64,000 nt of DNA from Melastoma dodecandrum. Lineage: Eukaryota; Streptophyta; Magnoliopsida; Myrtales; Melastomataceae. The stretch is from assembly GCA_029817715.1 (NCBI GenBank), contig JARUPY010000164.1, positions 2,856,001-2,920,000 of the forward strand, read 5' to 3'. Position numbers and translations under genes: made by a program. The first letter of the stretch is position 1, and each line of letters begins with the position of its first letter. This document shows positions 1 to 12,240 of this stretch, in pieces. The notes under the pieces are model-generated. The model was given only the letters and a program-made list of their open reading frames with translations. It was not told the DNA's origin and searched no databases.

Positions 1-3000
1 TTCGATCATATCAGAAAAAATTGCAGTCATGCACCTTTGAAAAGTGGCAGGTGCGTTACACAATCCGAATGGCATCCGACGGAAGGCGAACGTTCCATAA
101 GGGCAGGTGAATGTTGTCTTTTCCTGATCTTTTGGTGCGATTGCGATTTGATTGTAACCTGAATATCCATCAAGAAAATAATAAAAACTTTTTCCAGCCA
201 AACGATCAAGCATTTGATCAATAAAAGGTAAAGGAAAATGATCTTTGCAGGTGGCTGCATTTAGTTTCCGATAATCCATGCAAACTCTCCAACCGGTGAC
301 TGTTCGCATTGGGATGAGCTCATTCTTTTCGTTTTCCACCACGGTCATGCCACCTTTCTTTGGAACGCACTAAGCTGGACTCACCCACGAACTGTCTGAG
401 ATGGGGTATATGATTCCTGCATCTAACCACTTTATTATTTCTTTTCTTACCACCTATTTCATATTCGGGTTGAGCCTCCTCTGTTGCTCTATCTAAGCTT
501 TCTTGTTGTCTTCAAGCCTGACCTTGTGCATGCATAGCGCAGGACTAATTCCCTTAATGTCTGCAATGCTCCATCCAAGAGCTGTTTTGTGTTCTCGAAG
601 CACTCGCAATAGTTTCTCTTCCTGTTTGTTAGATAATGCAGCCGAAATAATAACTGAAAGAGTACTAGCTGAACCTAAAAATGAATACCTCAGGAGCTCC
701 GGTAGCGGTTTAAGTTCTAACTTCGGCGGCTCTTCTATTGATGGTTTTGCTGCAGAGATGGGGCGTTCCAATGGTTCAGCCCGTGGCACATGACGCATAT
801 ATGCAGCCTGCTCTATCTCAGCTTCATCACTCTTCGTTACAACACCTTCTAGTTCATCCTCTTGTGGCCACTCTTCGATTGGTGCATCCACGTATTTTTC
901 AAACAAGTCTCCATATAAGATTTTATCATTCACGTCCACGAAGCTGCATTCATCAATCTCGTTAGGAATACTCATGGCATTACATATGTTAAAAGTTACC
1001 TCTTGATCATGGACACGCATGGTAAGTTCGCCCTTTTGTACGTCAATCAAAGTTCGTCCTGTATTAAAGAAAGGTCTTCCCAATATGATTGGAATTTCTC
1101 GATTTTCTTCATAATCTAAAATGACAAAGGCAGCTGGGAAAATAAATTTATCGACCTTTACCAGCACGTTTTCAATTACGCCCTTTGGATAAGTGTAAGA
1201 CCGATCAGCTAATTGCAAAGTTAAAGATGTCGGTTTTACCTCCCCGATGTTCAACTTCTCAAAGATGGAAAATGGCATCAAATTGATGCTTACACCTAAA
1301 TCACAGAGGGCATAACATGAAAATTAAGTTCCAATGCTACAGGGGATAGTGAACTTACCTGGGTCCTTTAATTTCGGTGGTAGCTTCTTTTTCAAAATGG
1401 CACTACACTCCTCAGTAAGTGCAATTGTCTTATGCTCACCGATTCTACTCTTCCTTGACAACACCACCTTCATGAATTTGGCATATTTGGGCATTTGCTC
1501 CAAAGCTTCCACAAATGGAATATTAATCTTTGTGGTTGCGACATCAGTTGATCCCTTATCATTTGTCTCGCCTCCTCCTTCGCTTGTTTTCTGTTTGTGT
1601 CGTTTCTCTCTAGCTTGTTCCTTCTCCACCTCCATCTTCTCGAAGGCTTCTTCGAAATCACGACCATTGCGAAGGGTGACAGCATTGCAATGCTCTCTTT
1701 TGGGATTTACCTTGGTGTTGCTTGGTAAAGTTCCATATGGTTTGCTGGTAATAGAACTTGCAATTTGCCCCATTTGCACTTCCAATTGCTTAATGGACGT
1801 AGCATGGTCCTTCAGGACCATCTCTTGACGCTTTTGAACCTTCTCTTATTGTTTCCGGGTTTCCTCCTGACTGGCAAGCAACCGGGTTAGTAATTCATCA
1901 ACATTAGGCCTATTCTCACCTGCAGGTGGCTGTTTTGTGGTCATAAAACCAGGAGGCTGATTCATCCTCGGTTGACTTGGTTCTTGTGGCCCTGCATTGT
2001 TTCTCCAGGAGAAGTTTGGGTGATTTCTCCATCCAGGATTGTAGGTACTGGAAAACGGGTTGTTCCGTGGATTGGAGCCTACATAATTTACTTCTGGCGC
2101 TTCTACCTGGTCCTCGTCTGCCTGCACATCATAATGCATGCTATTAGATATCGGTTTTGGAGTTCAAAGAGCAGCAACTTCCCTGGTGAGCTTCTCAAGC
2201 TGAGCGTTTATAGATGTCACTGTATCCATTTGATGCAGCCCGGCGACTCCTCTTGTTGATGTTTTCCGCTGACCATTGTTGGCGATTTGTTCGAACAACT
2301 CCAGAGATTCCTCAGGTGTCTTGTTCATCAAAGTTCCTCCTACAGCAGAATCCACTGTGGATTGAAGCTAATCTGCCAAACCATCGTAGAAGCTTTGCAC
2401 GAGCATCCACTTCGAGATCTCATGGTGTGGGGATAAACGTAATAGTTCTTTGAAACGCTTCCAAGCTTCAGACATGGATTCAGTTCAATGTTGACGGAAG
2501 GTTGTGATCTCGTTCCTGATCCTTACTGTTCGGCTCGGTGGGAAGTATTTGGCCAAGAATAGCTTCGAAAGATCCTCCCATGATCAGATTGCCTCTTCCG
2601 ACAAGGAATAAAGCCATGATCTAGCCTTGTCCCGTAACGAAAATGGAAACAATCTCATTCGGACTGCCTCTGCTGACACTCCATTGCATCTAAACGTGTC
2701 ACATAAATCCTCGAATCGAGTGAGGTGCCAGTGAGGATCTTCATTTGTCAAGCCTCCACAACTTGAGTTCTCAATCATGTGGAGTATGGATGGCTTGATC
2801 TCAAAATTCTGAGCCTGAATTGCTGGACGAAGAAATCTGGTGGGCTCATGGGAAGTAGGTTGAGCAAAGTCTCGCATCGTCCTTCTCGGAGCTAGCGGAT
2901 CAACTTGTTGAATCTGGTTATTATTTCCATTGTTCGGGTTATATCTGCCATCGTGCTCCGTTGACTCCTTCTCAGTGCTCGAAATGTCCTCTCAATCTCA

Positions 3001-3041
3001 GGATCGAACGCGAATAAATCTTCGCTATGCGAGCGGCGCAT
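1..3041 (-). pseudogene. Athila/Tat-type Ty3/gypsy gag-pol, decayed, truncated by window edge
   Basis: Reading right to left on the minus strand, the frame encodes a gag core (2584-2877, ending in the family-typical LRDKARSWLYSL), a proline/asparagine-rich linker, a retroviral-type aspartic protease region (ILGRPFFNTGRTLIDVQKGE, near 1030-1115) and the start of a reverse transcriptase (VCMDYRKLNAAT, DQMLDRLAGK, FRRMPFGLCNAPATF) that runs off position 1. These are hallmarks of the Athila/Tat branch of plant Ty3/gypsy elements. From 2877 down to position 1 it stays in a single frame, broken only by nine stop codons (low coordinates 2584, 2485, 2368, 2164, 1846, 1324, 493, 454, 370). The likely gag start (ATG at 3039-3041, MRRSHSEDLFAFDPEIERTF) is in another frame, so one frameshift lies between about 2990 and 2880. 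The element is inactive. Confidence 0.9.
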
Positions 3042-3123
3042 ATACCTGAAAAAGAGAGAGAAAAAAATTAAACTACATGGTCAACACAAATTGCTTTCGT
3101 TGCAAGTAAATGATTCTAAAATC

Positions 3124-3143
3124 TATCCCCGGCAGCGGTGCCA
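3124..3143 (-). other. Retrotransposon primer-binding site (tRNA-Asp type)
   Basis: The minus strand reads TGGCACCGCTGCCGGGGATA six bases after the LTR end. This matches, with small differences, the tRNA-Asp-complementary site used by Athila-type elements. It fixes the orientation of the gag-pol to its left and the LTR to its right. Confidence 0.8.
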
Positions 3144-3148
3144 AAACA

Positions 3149-3720
3149 TGTTCGCTAAATTTGCACACCGCAAGTCTACGGATCGCAACAAGTAATATAG
3201 AAGTGAGTAGAGTTATCGCTCCCACGAGGATAGTAATTAAAATCCTTTAGCATACACAACTGCAATTTTTATGTAGCCAAGCAAATACGAAAAATTGAGT
3301 TTTTAAATCTGAAAATTAAACTAGCAAGAAATAAATATCGAAGCAAAGAATCAGAATTCAATAGATGAGACAAGTCCTAAATCAGAATTCATCTATTGAA
3401 TCCTCCCCGTTCATATTCTTTTGAATTAAACTCGAAGTCCTTTCCCTCGTCGAATCCTCTTTTCTAGCCTTAAGAAACAAAGTCCTTTTGTTGTCCTAAA
3501 AAATAAAACCTAGAGTCCTCCTCCCACGTGTGACCTTCAAGTTTTTCCCTTTGCCAAAATCTTTCTAGATAAGCCGAAATCTTCTTGTTTCCATTTTTAT
3601 CTGAAATAAACCCAAAATTCGGCAGTATTCAAATTCTCGAAAATAATGTAAAATAACAAGAAATAATATGCAATAAGCGTCATATTTTACAAATCTAACA
3701 AATTCTAGGTTTGGAATTGA
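3149..3720 (-). repeat. LTR of the Athila-type element (5' LTR in element sense)
   Basis: On the plus strand the LTR begins with TG at 3149, directly outside the primer-binding site. The far end is not certain: host DUF630-like coding sequence appears from about 3745, so the LTR must stop near 3720-3745 or be truncated there. At roughly 570 bases it is short for an Athila LTR. The partner LTR lies outside the window. An open frame at 3565-3837 on the minus strand has no recognisable similarity and is not called. Confidence 0.6.
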
Positions 3721-3739
3721 CATAAATAACTCTACTTTC

Positions 3740-4838
3740 ATAGAGTTATCAGCCCTTAGGAGGTATGCTGAAAGTGAGTTGTTGATGGGTTCTTCTCTCT
3801 CCACCTCGGTGACTGACCTCGACAGGACCCCTTCCAATTCTTGTCCATCTCCGACGACGCCTTCCGGAGCGGATGATCTTGTGACGTCCTCATTGAACTA
3901 GTAGAAACCCTGTTTCACCGCCCACAACCCGGATGAGTCCTATCAGATTCGGAAGTGCGGCCTCCATGACCATTAAATTTAGTCCCAGTTGCAGGACGAG
4001 ATATTTGGATGGTGACGATTCTATGAACTTTGAGCACCACCACCCCCTCTTCAGCCCGGAACATCGTGGGACTTCTTTGAACCTGTTGATGATGCCAACA
4101 TTTTTAGGTTTATGTCGCCTAGTATGGTTGGTATGGACTTTGAAAAACTGAGGGAGTTGTTGAGGCTTCAGGACAAGGAAGCTGACGATTCATGAGCTAT
4201 TTTAGATGAAGTGACGTTTTTCATAAAGCTGCTCCCATGTTTAAATTTTCAGCTCAACAGTGTCCCAAGGCTGCTGATTTATCTTGTAGAAGTAGGTTTG
4301 GTCGGTCGGTAGCATTAGTTAGTTCTGAAGCATGTTTGAGACTAACAGAAGCAGGTAATGAGCATCAGTTAGGAACAGAGTGCAGAGCGGATGCACGTGT
4401 TAATAGTCTGCAAAGAGTGCATTCCATCTATGAGAAGGAGAAACCTTTATTGACAGCACGGTTCTGCATTGCTAAAGAAGATCCTTCTGAGTTCATTAGG
4501 TGAAGGATTTTCTTTCAAGCATTAAGGATATCGAGCACAAATTTCTCAAGGTGTCAGAATCAGGCAGGGAAGTTTCCAGTGGTTGAGGGAAACAAAGTCA
4601 GGGTGGGATATCCCGCGGAAAATGGTACATTGTTAATTTCTTATACTTTGATCCCGCACGGATTATGGGACTAAAAGTTTCCCGATGTGTTTCCATGGTC
4701 ATGTTGTTTTCAATGAACTGTGTTGGCAATATTTTAAGATAAGTTATATAATTCTTGTAGGTCATCCATCTCCATTGATAATGTTAGCAGCCTTTCAGCA
4801 TGTCTGCTGTCGAAAGAAGGTTACCATAAGTTATTCTG
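3740..4838 (+). pseudogene. DUF630/DUF632 (bZIP-like, REL2-type) gene, 5' block, broken
   Basis: Pieces of a plant DUF630/DUF632 protein, a family of nuclear or plasma-membrane-associated proteins that includes rice ROLLING AND ERECT LEAF 2. Recognisable blocks in order: ALRRYAESELLMGSSLSTSV (from ~3750), MSPIRFGSAASMTIKFSP (3933), PPLQPGTSWDFFEPVDDA (~4045) leading to MSPSMVGMDFEKLRELLRL, then VKDFLSSIKDIEHKFLKVSE (~4500), KVRVGYPAENG (~4595) and LAAFQHVCCRKKVTISYS (4787-4838). The blocks change frame several times and contain stops (for example TGA after FIR at 4501), so this is a relic. It ends at a good splice donor (GTAAGC at 4839). The Athila LTR abuts its 5' side, so the true N-terminus may lie left of the window. 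The family call rests on remembered family motifs. Confidence 0.75.
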
Positions 4839-5553
4839 GTAAGCTCCTCAACCCTAAACCTGAGGCTTTTGGAGGACCCTTCTGCTGAAGTCACTAGTTT
4901 GTATGGATTTTTGCTCCAGCTGACGGAGGGTAGCTTATGTCTATCATCTTTTTAGGATGTGGTATAATTGCTTTCTCGTGCTTCTACAGTTTTGGTCTAG
5001 TTCTTGAGACACAACAAAACTTGGTCAATGTTCTAGTTGGAGATGCATAACTAGTAAAGGAATGAACCGTTTTTTTACTTATTAAATTGTTCATAATTTT
5101 AAACCCTTGAGTTACAGTTTTGATTTATTTAAAACGTAATTACCAGACTGATTTTGATTGGCATAACTTCCTCTGATTATCATTTGAAGTTCTATATCCG
5201 AGCTTCTACGTCATTTAGATTTCAAATTTTCATTTACAAGATTCTTAGAACTTTAGAACTGTAGTAATAACTCCTTAGGGCTTCTGAAAGTGTAGTGATG
5301 TTGGTAGAAGGGCTCTTACTGGTTTAAAGATTGATGATTACAAGATTTTGCCGGAACTTTTTCAATTTTGTTGACCGATGAAAACAAAAAAGATTTTGAT
5401 AATTATTACATTAAATTGAATAATGTAAAGTTCAGTTGACTGACATTTTAAGTGGATGAAGTTTTAGATGTGTCCATACCGAGGCATGCTCTTAGTTGCC
5501 GCTCTATGTAATCCTTTTGTTGTTAATTGTAAGGCCTCTTCTCTTAAACTCTT

Positions 5554-8500
5554 TGTAACGCGTGCATTCCGGCCTAGCATACGCGTGGCGGTTAGGACGA
5601 CCCGAGGATCCAGATCCGTTCCCCTAAGGCCCAACCGGTCGACATCACAACTCGGGCGTCGGACGCCACTGAGGAAGCTAGGGTGATCTATCCCTGGATT
5701 CCTAACTGGGCTTGATCGGGGCCCTCGTCAGACGTCTCCATTTTCCAATGAGGCAGCGGGCGAAAGGCGGAGCAGGATCCGAAGAAGGAACTTTCGGGAG
5801 AAATCGGGAGCGGCTCGTGTCGCCTTCACCCATCCATGATGGCTCCGTTGAAAATATCTTGTTGCTTAACTTATACATCGCCATCGACGTATTTATAGAA
5901 ACAGTTCAAATCGGAAAAACCGTTGGTTTGGGAATTTCTATTTACTAACCCATTCACACACATACGGTGGTGCTGCTCTCAAAATATTTCTGTTTACCGG
6001 CATTGGACCCGATCTGTGACTCCGAACTCATGTCAATGTTTTATGGGCGTTGGACCCGATTCGGGCTTTTGGGTCCGAACTCATATTTGTTGATAGCAAA
6101 CAACAAGCGACAATAAACCTATGGGCCTAAGGCATGCGGACAAGCACAAACAATTATTGAGATTAAAGGGGGAGGGGAAGGATGGTGACCGTGGGCCTAT
6201 GCACTTGGGCTCACGGCCCGTTACATGTGGAAATAAAGAAAATCGGGAGGCCCGTACCTCCCTCATGAACATGAGACCCGCCGAGATGACATGTCATCGG
6301 CTAAGGCTTCATCAGTTGGGGCCGCTTTGGTAACATGCCTCCACCACGAGTTCCCCTTGCTTGCATCTAATCTTGAACTCCATCTCCGAGATCCGACTTG
6401 TCGAATCATTGAAACAATGTCGGATTTTCATGCAACGGAAACAAGAAAAAGTGGGATATGTTATGGAATCACAAAGTCAAACAACAACGCAGACTTCTTT
6501 ATTACCTCGAATTAACACGTCAAAGAAAAATAGAAAAAGTTATGTGTGTATAAGACAAAAATACGTACAATACGTCTAAATGATTATATTCAAATGACAA
6601 AGATGTCTGTCAAGTTTAGTGGCGATCTAATGGTGAGATCAATTGGGATCTCATCAAGAATGGGACTGCGATGTATAGAAAGTACATCCCCGCATGTGTT
6701 TTGTTCATCAATTCGTGTTCGAATCTACGAGAAACTTCAACGGTTAAAATAGACATGTATGTCTTTCAGTCTATTTTATGTCTGAAAAGTTTGGAGACGA
6801 TCCAACGGTCGGATCTCTCGAGATCCCCTTGGAAGCGGGACTACAGTATGCAGGCTAGCCGCAAACTACACGCACTCCCTTATCTTATGGGATGCTATCT
6901 CAGTCCTCGATCGTCATAAAAATGAAACAAAAATTTTTCTAAAACCCTCACCCATTGGGGATCATTTGGTATAAGAAGTCGGGGTCAGCCGACATGCATA
7001 ACCCCTTCGAAATGGACCCCCTTTTGGCCTGCAATGCTAGGAGGCGGCGGAACTGGGAAACCCGAAGGTTCTCTGCCGCTCCCAAGCACGGTTTTCAGTC
7101 TACGAGACTCGAAATGACCTCAAACGAAAAATATGCATAATCAAGTAAGGAAGAGATACCACTTGATTTTGCATCGATCCGACACCGGACGAGAAAGTTA
7201 TGACCCGTCAAATACCTCCCTTGCATTATGGCCGAGATTGTCTAGCTATATCGGGGCTCGGTTTCACGTTCACATGTCACATACAACGAGTTCAAAAAAA
7301 TACGAAAGGTGGTCAGCCATGCTCTAAGGTGAAAGAGTAGCTGCATGATTATAAGTAAAAAGACTGAAAACTTACCGAGGGATTGCCTCGCCCCGGGATT
7401 TCCCGGGGAGGAAGAAGGACGTCGGAGAGTCTGTTAGAAGGCCGCCTTGGAGCACCATGCTTAGGTTGTGGCTGTGGTAGGAGGCGGTGTCCTCGAAGAG
7501 AAGGGCGTCGGCTCGTCGGCTCGTCGGCTCGTCGGGAGGCTTTGGCTCGTCAATACTGGAGAGGGACAGTCCTTAGCTCCAGTTTTTGTGTTTACGTCGT
7601 GAGGAGTTGGCCCCCGGCATTGATGTATAGGGAGGAGGAGTTGGCCCTCGGCATTAATGTATAAGGAGGAGGAGTTGGTCTCTGATTCCTAAAGGGGGTG
7701 GAGCGTCTCGGAGGAGCGGGACGTCTCATTGTCCTGATTATCTGATAATTGTCTCAAATGGGATGGGGAAGCTTTGGCTCCTAGGAATTAGAGGATTTCA
7801 AGGATCCTCTTATGGGGAATTGTTGATTTTTTTTACCTCCCTTCCTAATTGTCTGATGGATGTTTCTAAATATCAAAAGGGGATTTTCAGCCATTAAGGG
7901 AAAGTAAAAATTTTGTGATGAAAGAAAAGTGGGATTGTTTCTCTAATTTTTGGTAACAAATGATTTCTCCCAAATCATCTGATGAGAATTCAGGAAAGGA
8001 AAAATAATCAAAGGGGATACGATGAATCAGCTAAACATGATCAATGCAGATGATTTTGATTGAATGTAGACGATGACAAATAAAATAAAAATTCGTCACT
8101 TAAAAAAATAGCCATAAAGTTGGGCTTTTAAATGGACCTTGGCCATGTCATTCATGAAATGGAAGGCCCATGTCCATGTATATGGGCTAGGGCTTCAATT
8201 TGAATGGGTTCTTGTAATTTTTGACTTAAGAACTTAACAAAATGAACGAAGGAAACTCAATAGGAAAACTTGGGGTATTACAGTTGCCCCTCTTTGCAAG
8301 GGAAGCTTGGAAAGATTTTCTGGCAAAGACTTCAATAATACCCCAAATTGTGGACTTAGGGTATCCTTGATAGACCTGTAGTTTGGGATCTCATCAAGAA
8401 AACTGTCAGTAATAAAGGAGACCCCGTGAAATATTGATGTAATCAAACATGTATGATTATGACATTCATGTATGCCGTGATTTATTTTGACAACTTATTT

Positions 8501-8573
8501 GGATGTTTCTGAGCAAGGTCGGAGAAAGCTTCTGACTTTTCTCTCAGTCCACTATTTATTCTGAAATTCCTCA
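5554..8573 (+). repeat. LTR-like direct repeat, copy 1
   Basis: Collinear with 14318-17109. Shared landmarks include GCATTCCGGCCTAG near 5563, GGCTTCATCAGTTGGGGCCG at 6304 and TTGCCCCTCTTTG near 8283. In a 190-base stretch (6291-6480) I count about 15 mismatches, roughly 92% identity. Copy 1 keeps about 180 bases (8020-8205) that are missing from copy 2 at 16737. Short open frames inside are non-coding. Confidence 0.7.
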
Positions 8574-9770
8574 CAGTTGGATTCTAGAATACCTTTGACT
8601 CAGATGCTCATGTACTGATCGAAGGAGTCTTTGTCGGGGTTATAATGTAGTTCTAGCATAAGGCCTTTGGATAGAGAATCTGAATTTGTCATTTTAAAGG
8701 AACGAGTCTAAGGACCTCATCGGAAGCTGTTGTACCGTAGAGGTTCTACCGTCCAAGCGAATTCTCCACTACCAGACAACATGCCCCTTGAGACGCGCCG
8801 TTGAGTGCTGATGGTCGATCTACTAGAACTTTGGAAATCTCCTTTGGGGAAGTCTTCTCCTCGTTTTGTCCGGGAGGTAAAACCTTTGCTTTTGTGACCG
8901 TTCATGTTGGCCATGGTGCTTTAATTTGCTCTTTTGTTTTCTTTTTGTTGTGCTTTGCTCTTGAAAACTTTGGTCTTTGTGCTAATTCTGCTTTTTTCTT
9001 TGTTGAATCATAGGGATTTGCGTTGCCTTCTTTTTTTCTCTCCGCTTTGTTGGAGATGCTTTGGACTCCTTGGAGATTTATATTTCTTGATGATTTATGA
9101 GGATTTACCCCATTTTCTTCTCTGTTGATCTTTTTGGAGCTGCTTTGGACTCCTTGAGGATTTGTACGTCTTGAAGAGTTGTTGGAGGTTTTCGTCCCTG
9201 GGTACAAGTCAACTGGCAAGCACGTCTGCTAATGGTACCTCTTCGCTTGAACCTTGAGGAAGTGTCACCTCTGTGGTTCGTCGCTTCCGATTTCTAACTA
9301 CAAGATTTTCGTTACCCTCGATGTGAGGTGATCCTTAGACTCAGTAGGAGTAGTGTTTGTAGAAACTTCGACTTTGGCTTGGAAGGGCTAGCAATGGTCA
9401 TGTTCGTGTTTGGGATAGAGAATAAATGCTTGATCTCATCCCGGTCTGAGCATCTTTCGTCAAAGGATTCTTTGTCCATCCAGACGCCTATTTGGAAGAG
9501 CCCTCATGTGTTTACGCTCATCTCTCTTTGGGTAAGTGCTTGGGGAATGGGTTTGCCTTCTCCGATTCTCGCTCATAAGTATTTTCTTAATGTGAAAATT
9601 TTGAAGATGCGAATGATCATGCGCACGCTTAGGAAATGTACACATTTGGATAAACAAACCTCTTTGGGGTATCGTATGGAGTTTGAACATGTTCAAGCTT
9701 TGATTTTGAACATGTTCAGGTTCTTCGAGGTTGGGCTCAGAACGACTTCCACCCGACCACCCTCGTTGTT
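8574..9770. other. Interior of the LTR-flanked element, left part
   Basis: No protein similarity is visible on either strand. The 164-codon open frame at 9328-9822 has no recognisable domain and runs into the tandem array, so I treat it as chance. Confidence 0.5.
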
Positions 9771-12240
9771 GCCTAGGAGTTTGTACCGCACTCTGTGGAT
9801 GCTCATGTACCTACACAGTTGACAACGGACATAGTCGAAGTTAGCTCATGTACTTCGACTTGCTTAGGGAAACAAAGTCAGGTGTCCGCTAGGGAGAGGA
9901 GGTGGGGAATGTCCATCTTGACTGTCGCTGGGGAGAAATACGATTGGATAATCTATTCCTGTTGGGGAATGCGGTGTGTTCATGTAACCGACTTCGTTTT
10001 GGGGAAGTGGGAAGTATGACTCCAGCTGGGGAATGATAAGTAAATTTGTTAGGGAATAGTGTAGATGATAATCCCTTTCATGAAGTCATCCTTGGTGATA
10101 ACAAAGGCAATCTCAAATCCTTGGCTTGAAATTTTCCACCCGACCGCCCACGCATTTGTCTATAATGTAGGATGCTCATGTACCTACACTAGGCAAAGGA
10201 CATACAACAAGTGAGCTCATGTAACTTGTTTCTTTTAAAGTAAGAATGAAGTTTGCTCATGTAACTTCATTTATATGAAAGGCGAAGTAGAGTTTTGATA
10301 CTTCCCTTTTTCGTCATTGTATCTTCGTCCGTAGGATTCAAAGGATTGACGAACTTGTTACTCTTGCCTGATATCTATTGTATAAGTATCCTCATGTACC
10401 TATCAAACAGATGGCGAGAAACAAATAAGTTCATGTTACTTGTTTCTGTTAGAGTAAGAATGAAGTTTGCTCATGTAACTTCATTTGTAAGAAAAGTGAA
10501 GTAGAGTTTTGGTACTTCCCTTTTGCATGGTTTCGTCATTGCGTCTTCGTCCGATGGAATCGAAAGTTTGACGAAATGGCTACTCTAGTTTTGTATCCAC
10601 TGTATAACGTTGCTCATGTACCTATCAAACAGATGACATGAAACAAGTGAGTTCATGTGACTTGTTTCTTTTAGAGTATGATTGAAGTTCGCTCATGTAA
10701 CTTCATTTATAACAAAGGTGAAGTAGAGTTTTGGTACTTCCCTTTTGTATGGTTTCATCATTACGTCTTCGTCCAAAGGAATGAAGGTTTGACGAAATTG
10801 CTATAAGAATTTGGCTTGAAGCTTTGCCGCCCTCGTATTTGCCATAGGAGTTTTGTACCATTCGTGCGAGGAGCTCTTGTACCTGCCCACGAGACAAAGG
10901 ACATAAATGAAATCGGCTCATGTAATTTCATTTAGCTTGATGAAGAGAGTAATAATTGTGTGATTCTCCCTTTTCATGTTTATTGTCAGTGTTCTTTGCC
11001 CTAGCTAATTCCTTGGGGATATAAAGAAGTTTGCTGACGAAGGTAGTTTTGAAGTTCTGGTTTGAAGCTTTATTATTTGTCTTCATTGTCTGTCTAGGGC
11101 GCTCATGTACCTCTTTCATGTAATTTTTTGTCTTGTTGATGAGATGTTGCTTTGAAGCTTTGATTCGAAAGTTGTCTTGATTGTCATGATAAGACGTTGT
11201 TGTACCTACATGTAACAAAGACAAAAACAAGTAGGCTTATGTGAGTTATTTTTTCTGAGAATGATCAAGGAATGTATACTCCCTTCATGTATGTCGTTGT
11301 TTTGATAACGAAGGTTGTTTCAAGATTTTGGCTCGAAACTTTTCTATTTGGCCACCTTCGCCTTCTCGGCTATCTAGGTTGTTTATGTGCTTATGAGACA
11401 AACCGAATGGCAAAACAAGTAAGCTCATGTAACCTGTTTTGCGAAGAAATCATTCGTTAGGGAACAAATACTCCTATTCATGTTATTCGTCATTTTGTCA
11501 ACGAAGAATTATCCAATATTCCTCAGAGTCTTGTCCTAGGATAGTTCGGAGATATGCCCCAGGATCGCTCGGAGATATGTCCATGATCACTTGGAGATTT
11601 GCTCCAAGATCGGTCAGGGATTTGCTCCAGGATTGTTCTCGTGTTGTCGTCGTCGTTGTTTTGCTAACGAAGGCTGTTTCGAAACTTTGGCTCAAAACCA
11701 TTTCACCCTACCACCCTCGCCTTCGTCGTCTGTCTAGGGTGTTCATGTACCTATAAGACAAGCCGAAGGGCAAAACAAGTAAGCTCATACAACCTGTTTT
11801 GCAGAGAAAGTATTAGTCGGGGAACGAATACTCCCTTTCATGTAAATCGTTGTTTTGGAAACGAAGATTTCTCCAGGACTGCTTGGAGTTTTGCCCCAAT
11901 ATTACTTGTCTGCTTAGGATGCTCATGAACCTATAACACGAATGCATGGTGAAAAGAAGTAAGCTCGTGTAACTTATTTTTTCAAAGAAAGTATTAACTT
12001 GGGAACGAATACTTCCTTTCATGTTGTTCTGTTATTTTGTTGACAAAGAAAAATATTTCGATGCTTTGGCTCGAAATTGTTTCAAGGCTTTGGCTTAAAA
12101 CTTTACCCTTTTGCCACCCACGCCTTCGTCAACATGCGACAAGGGCTAAAATAAGTGAGCCAATGTAACTTATTTTTGCAAGGAAGTATAGATCAAGGAA
12201 CGGATACTCCCTTTCATGTCGAAGAGTGTCTGCGTTGAGT
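9770..12240 (+). repeat. Degenerate tandem array, ~200-300-base units
   Basis: About ten units repeat the same order of landmarks: a CCACCCTCG-like box, GCTCATGTACCT, then a GTAAGCTCATGTAACTTG-like box, then GAATACTCCCTTTCATGT. Clear units occur near 10150, 10390, 10610, 10860, 11100, 11390, 11740, 11920 and 12130. Spacing is irregular and divergence is high. It lies inside the LTR-flanked element, where Tat-lineage elements often carry such arrays. Confidence 0.65.

Noticed and set aside
1334..1828. 164-codon plus-strand open frame
   Set aside because: Antisense shadow of the Athila gag region, whose minus-strand translation has clear family motifs.
9328..9822. 164-codon open frame in the LTR-flanked element
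   Set aside because: No recognisable domain and it runs into a non-coding tandem repeat; similar frames occur by chance in this composition.
9770..12240. CRISPR-like spaced repeats
   Set aside because: Units are long, degenerate and irregular, in a plant nuclear transposon; there is no conserved short repeat with unique spacers.
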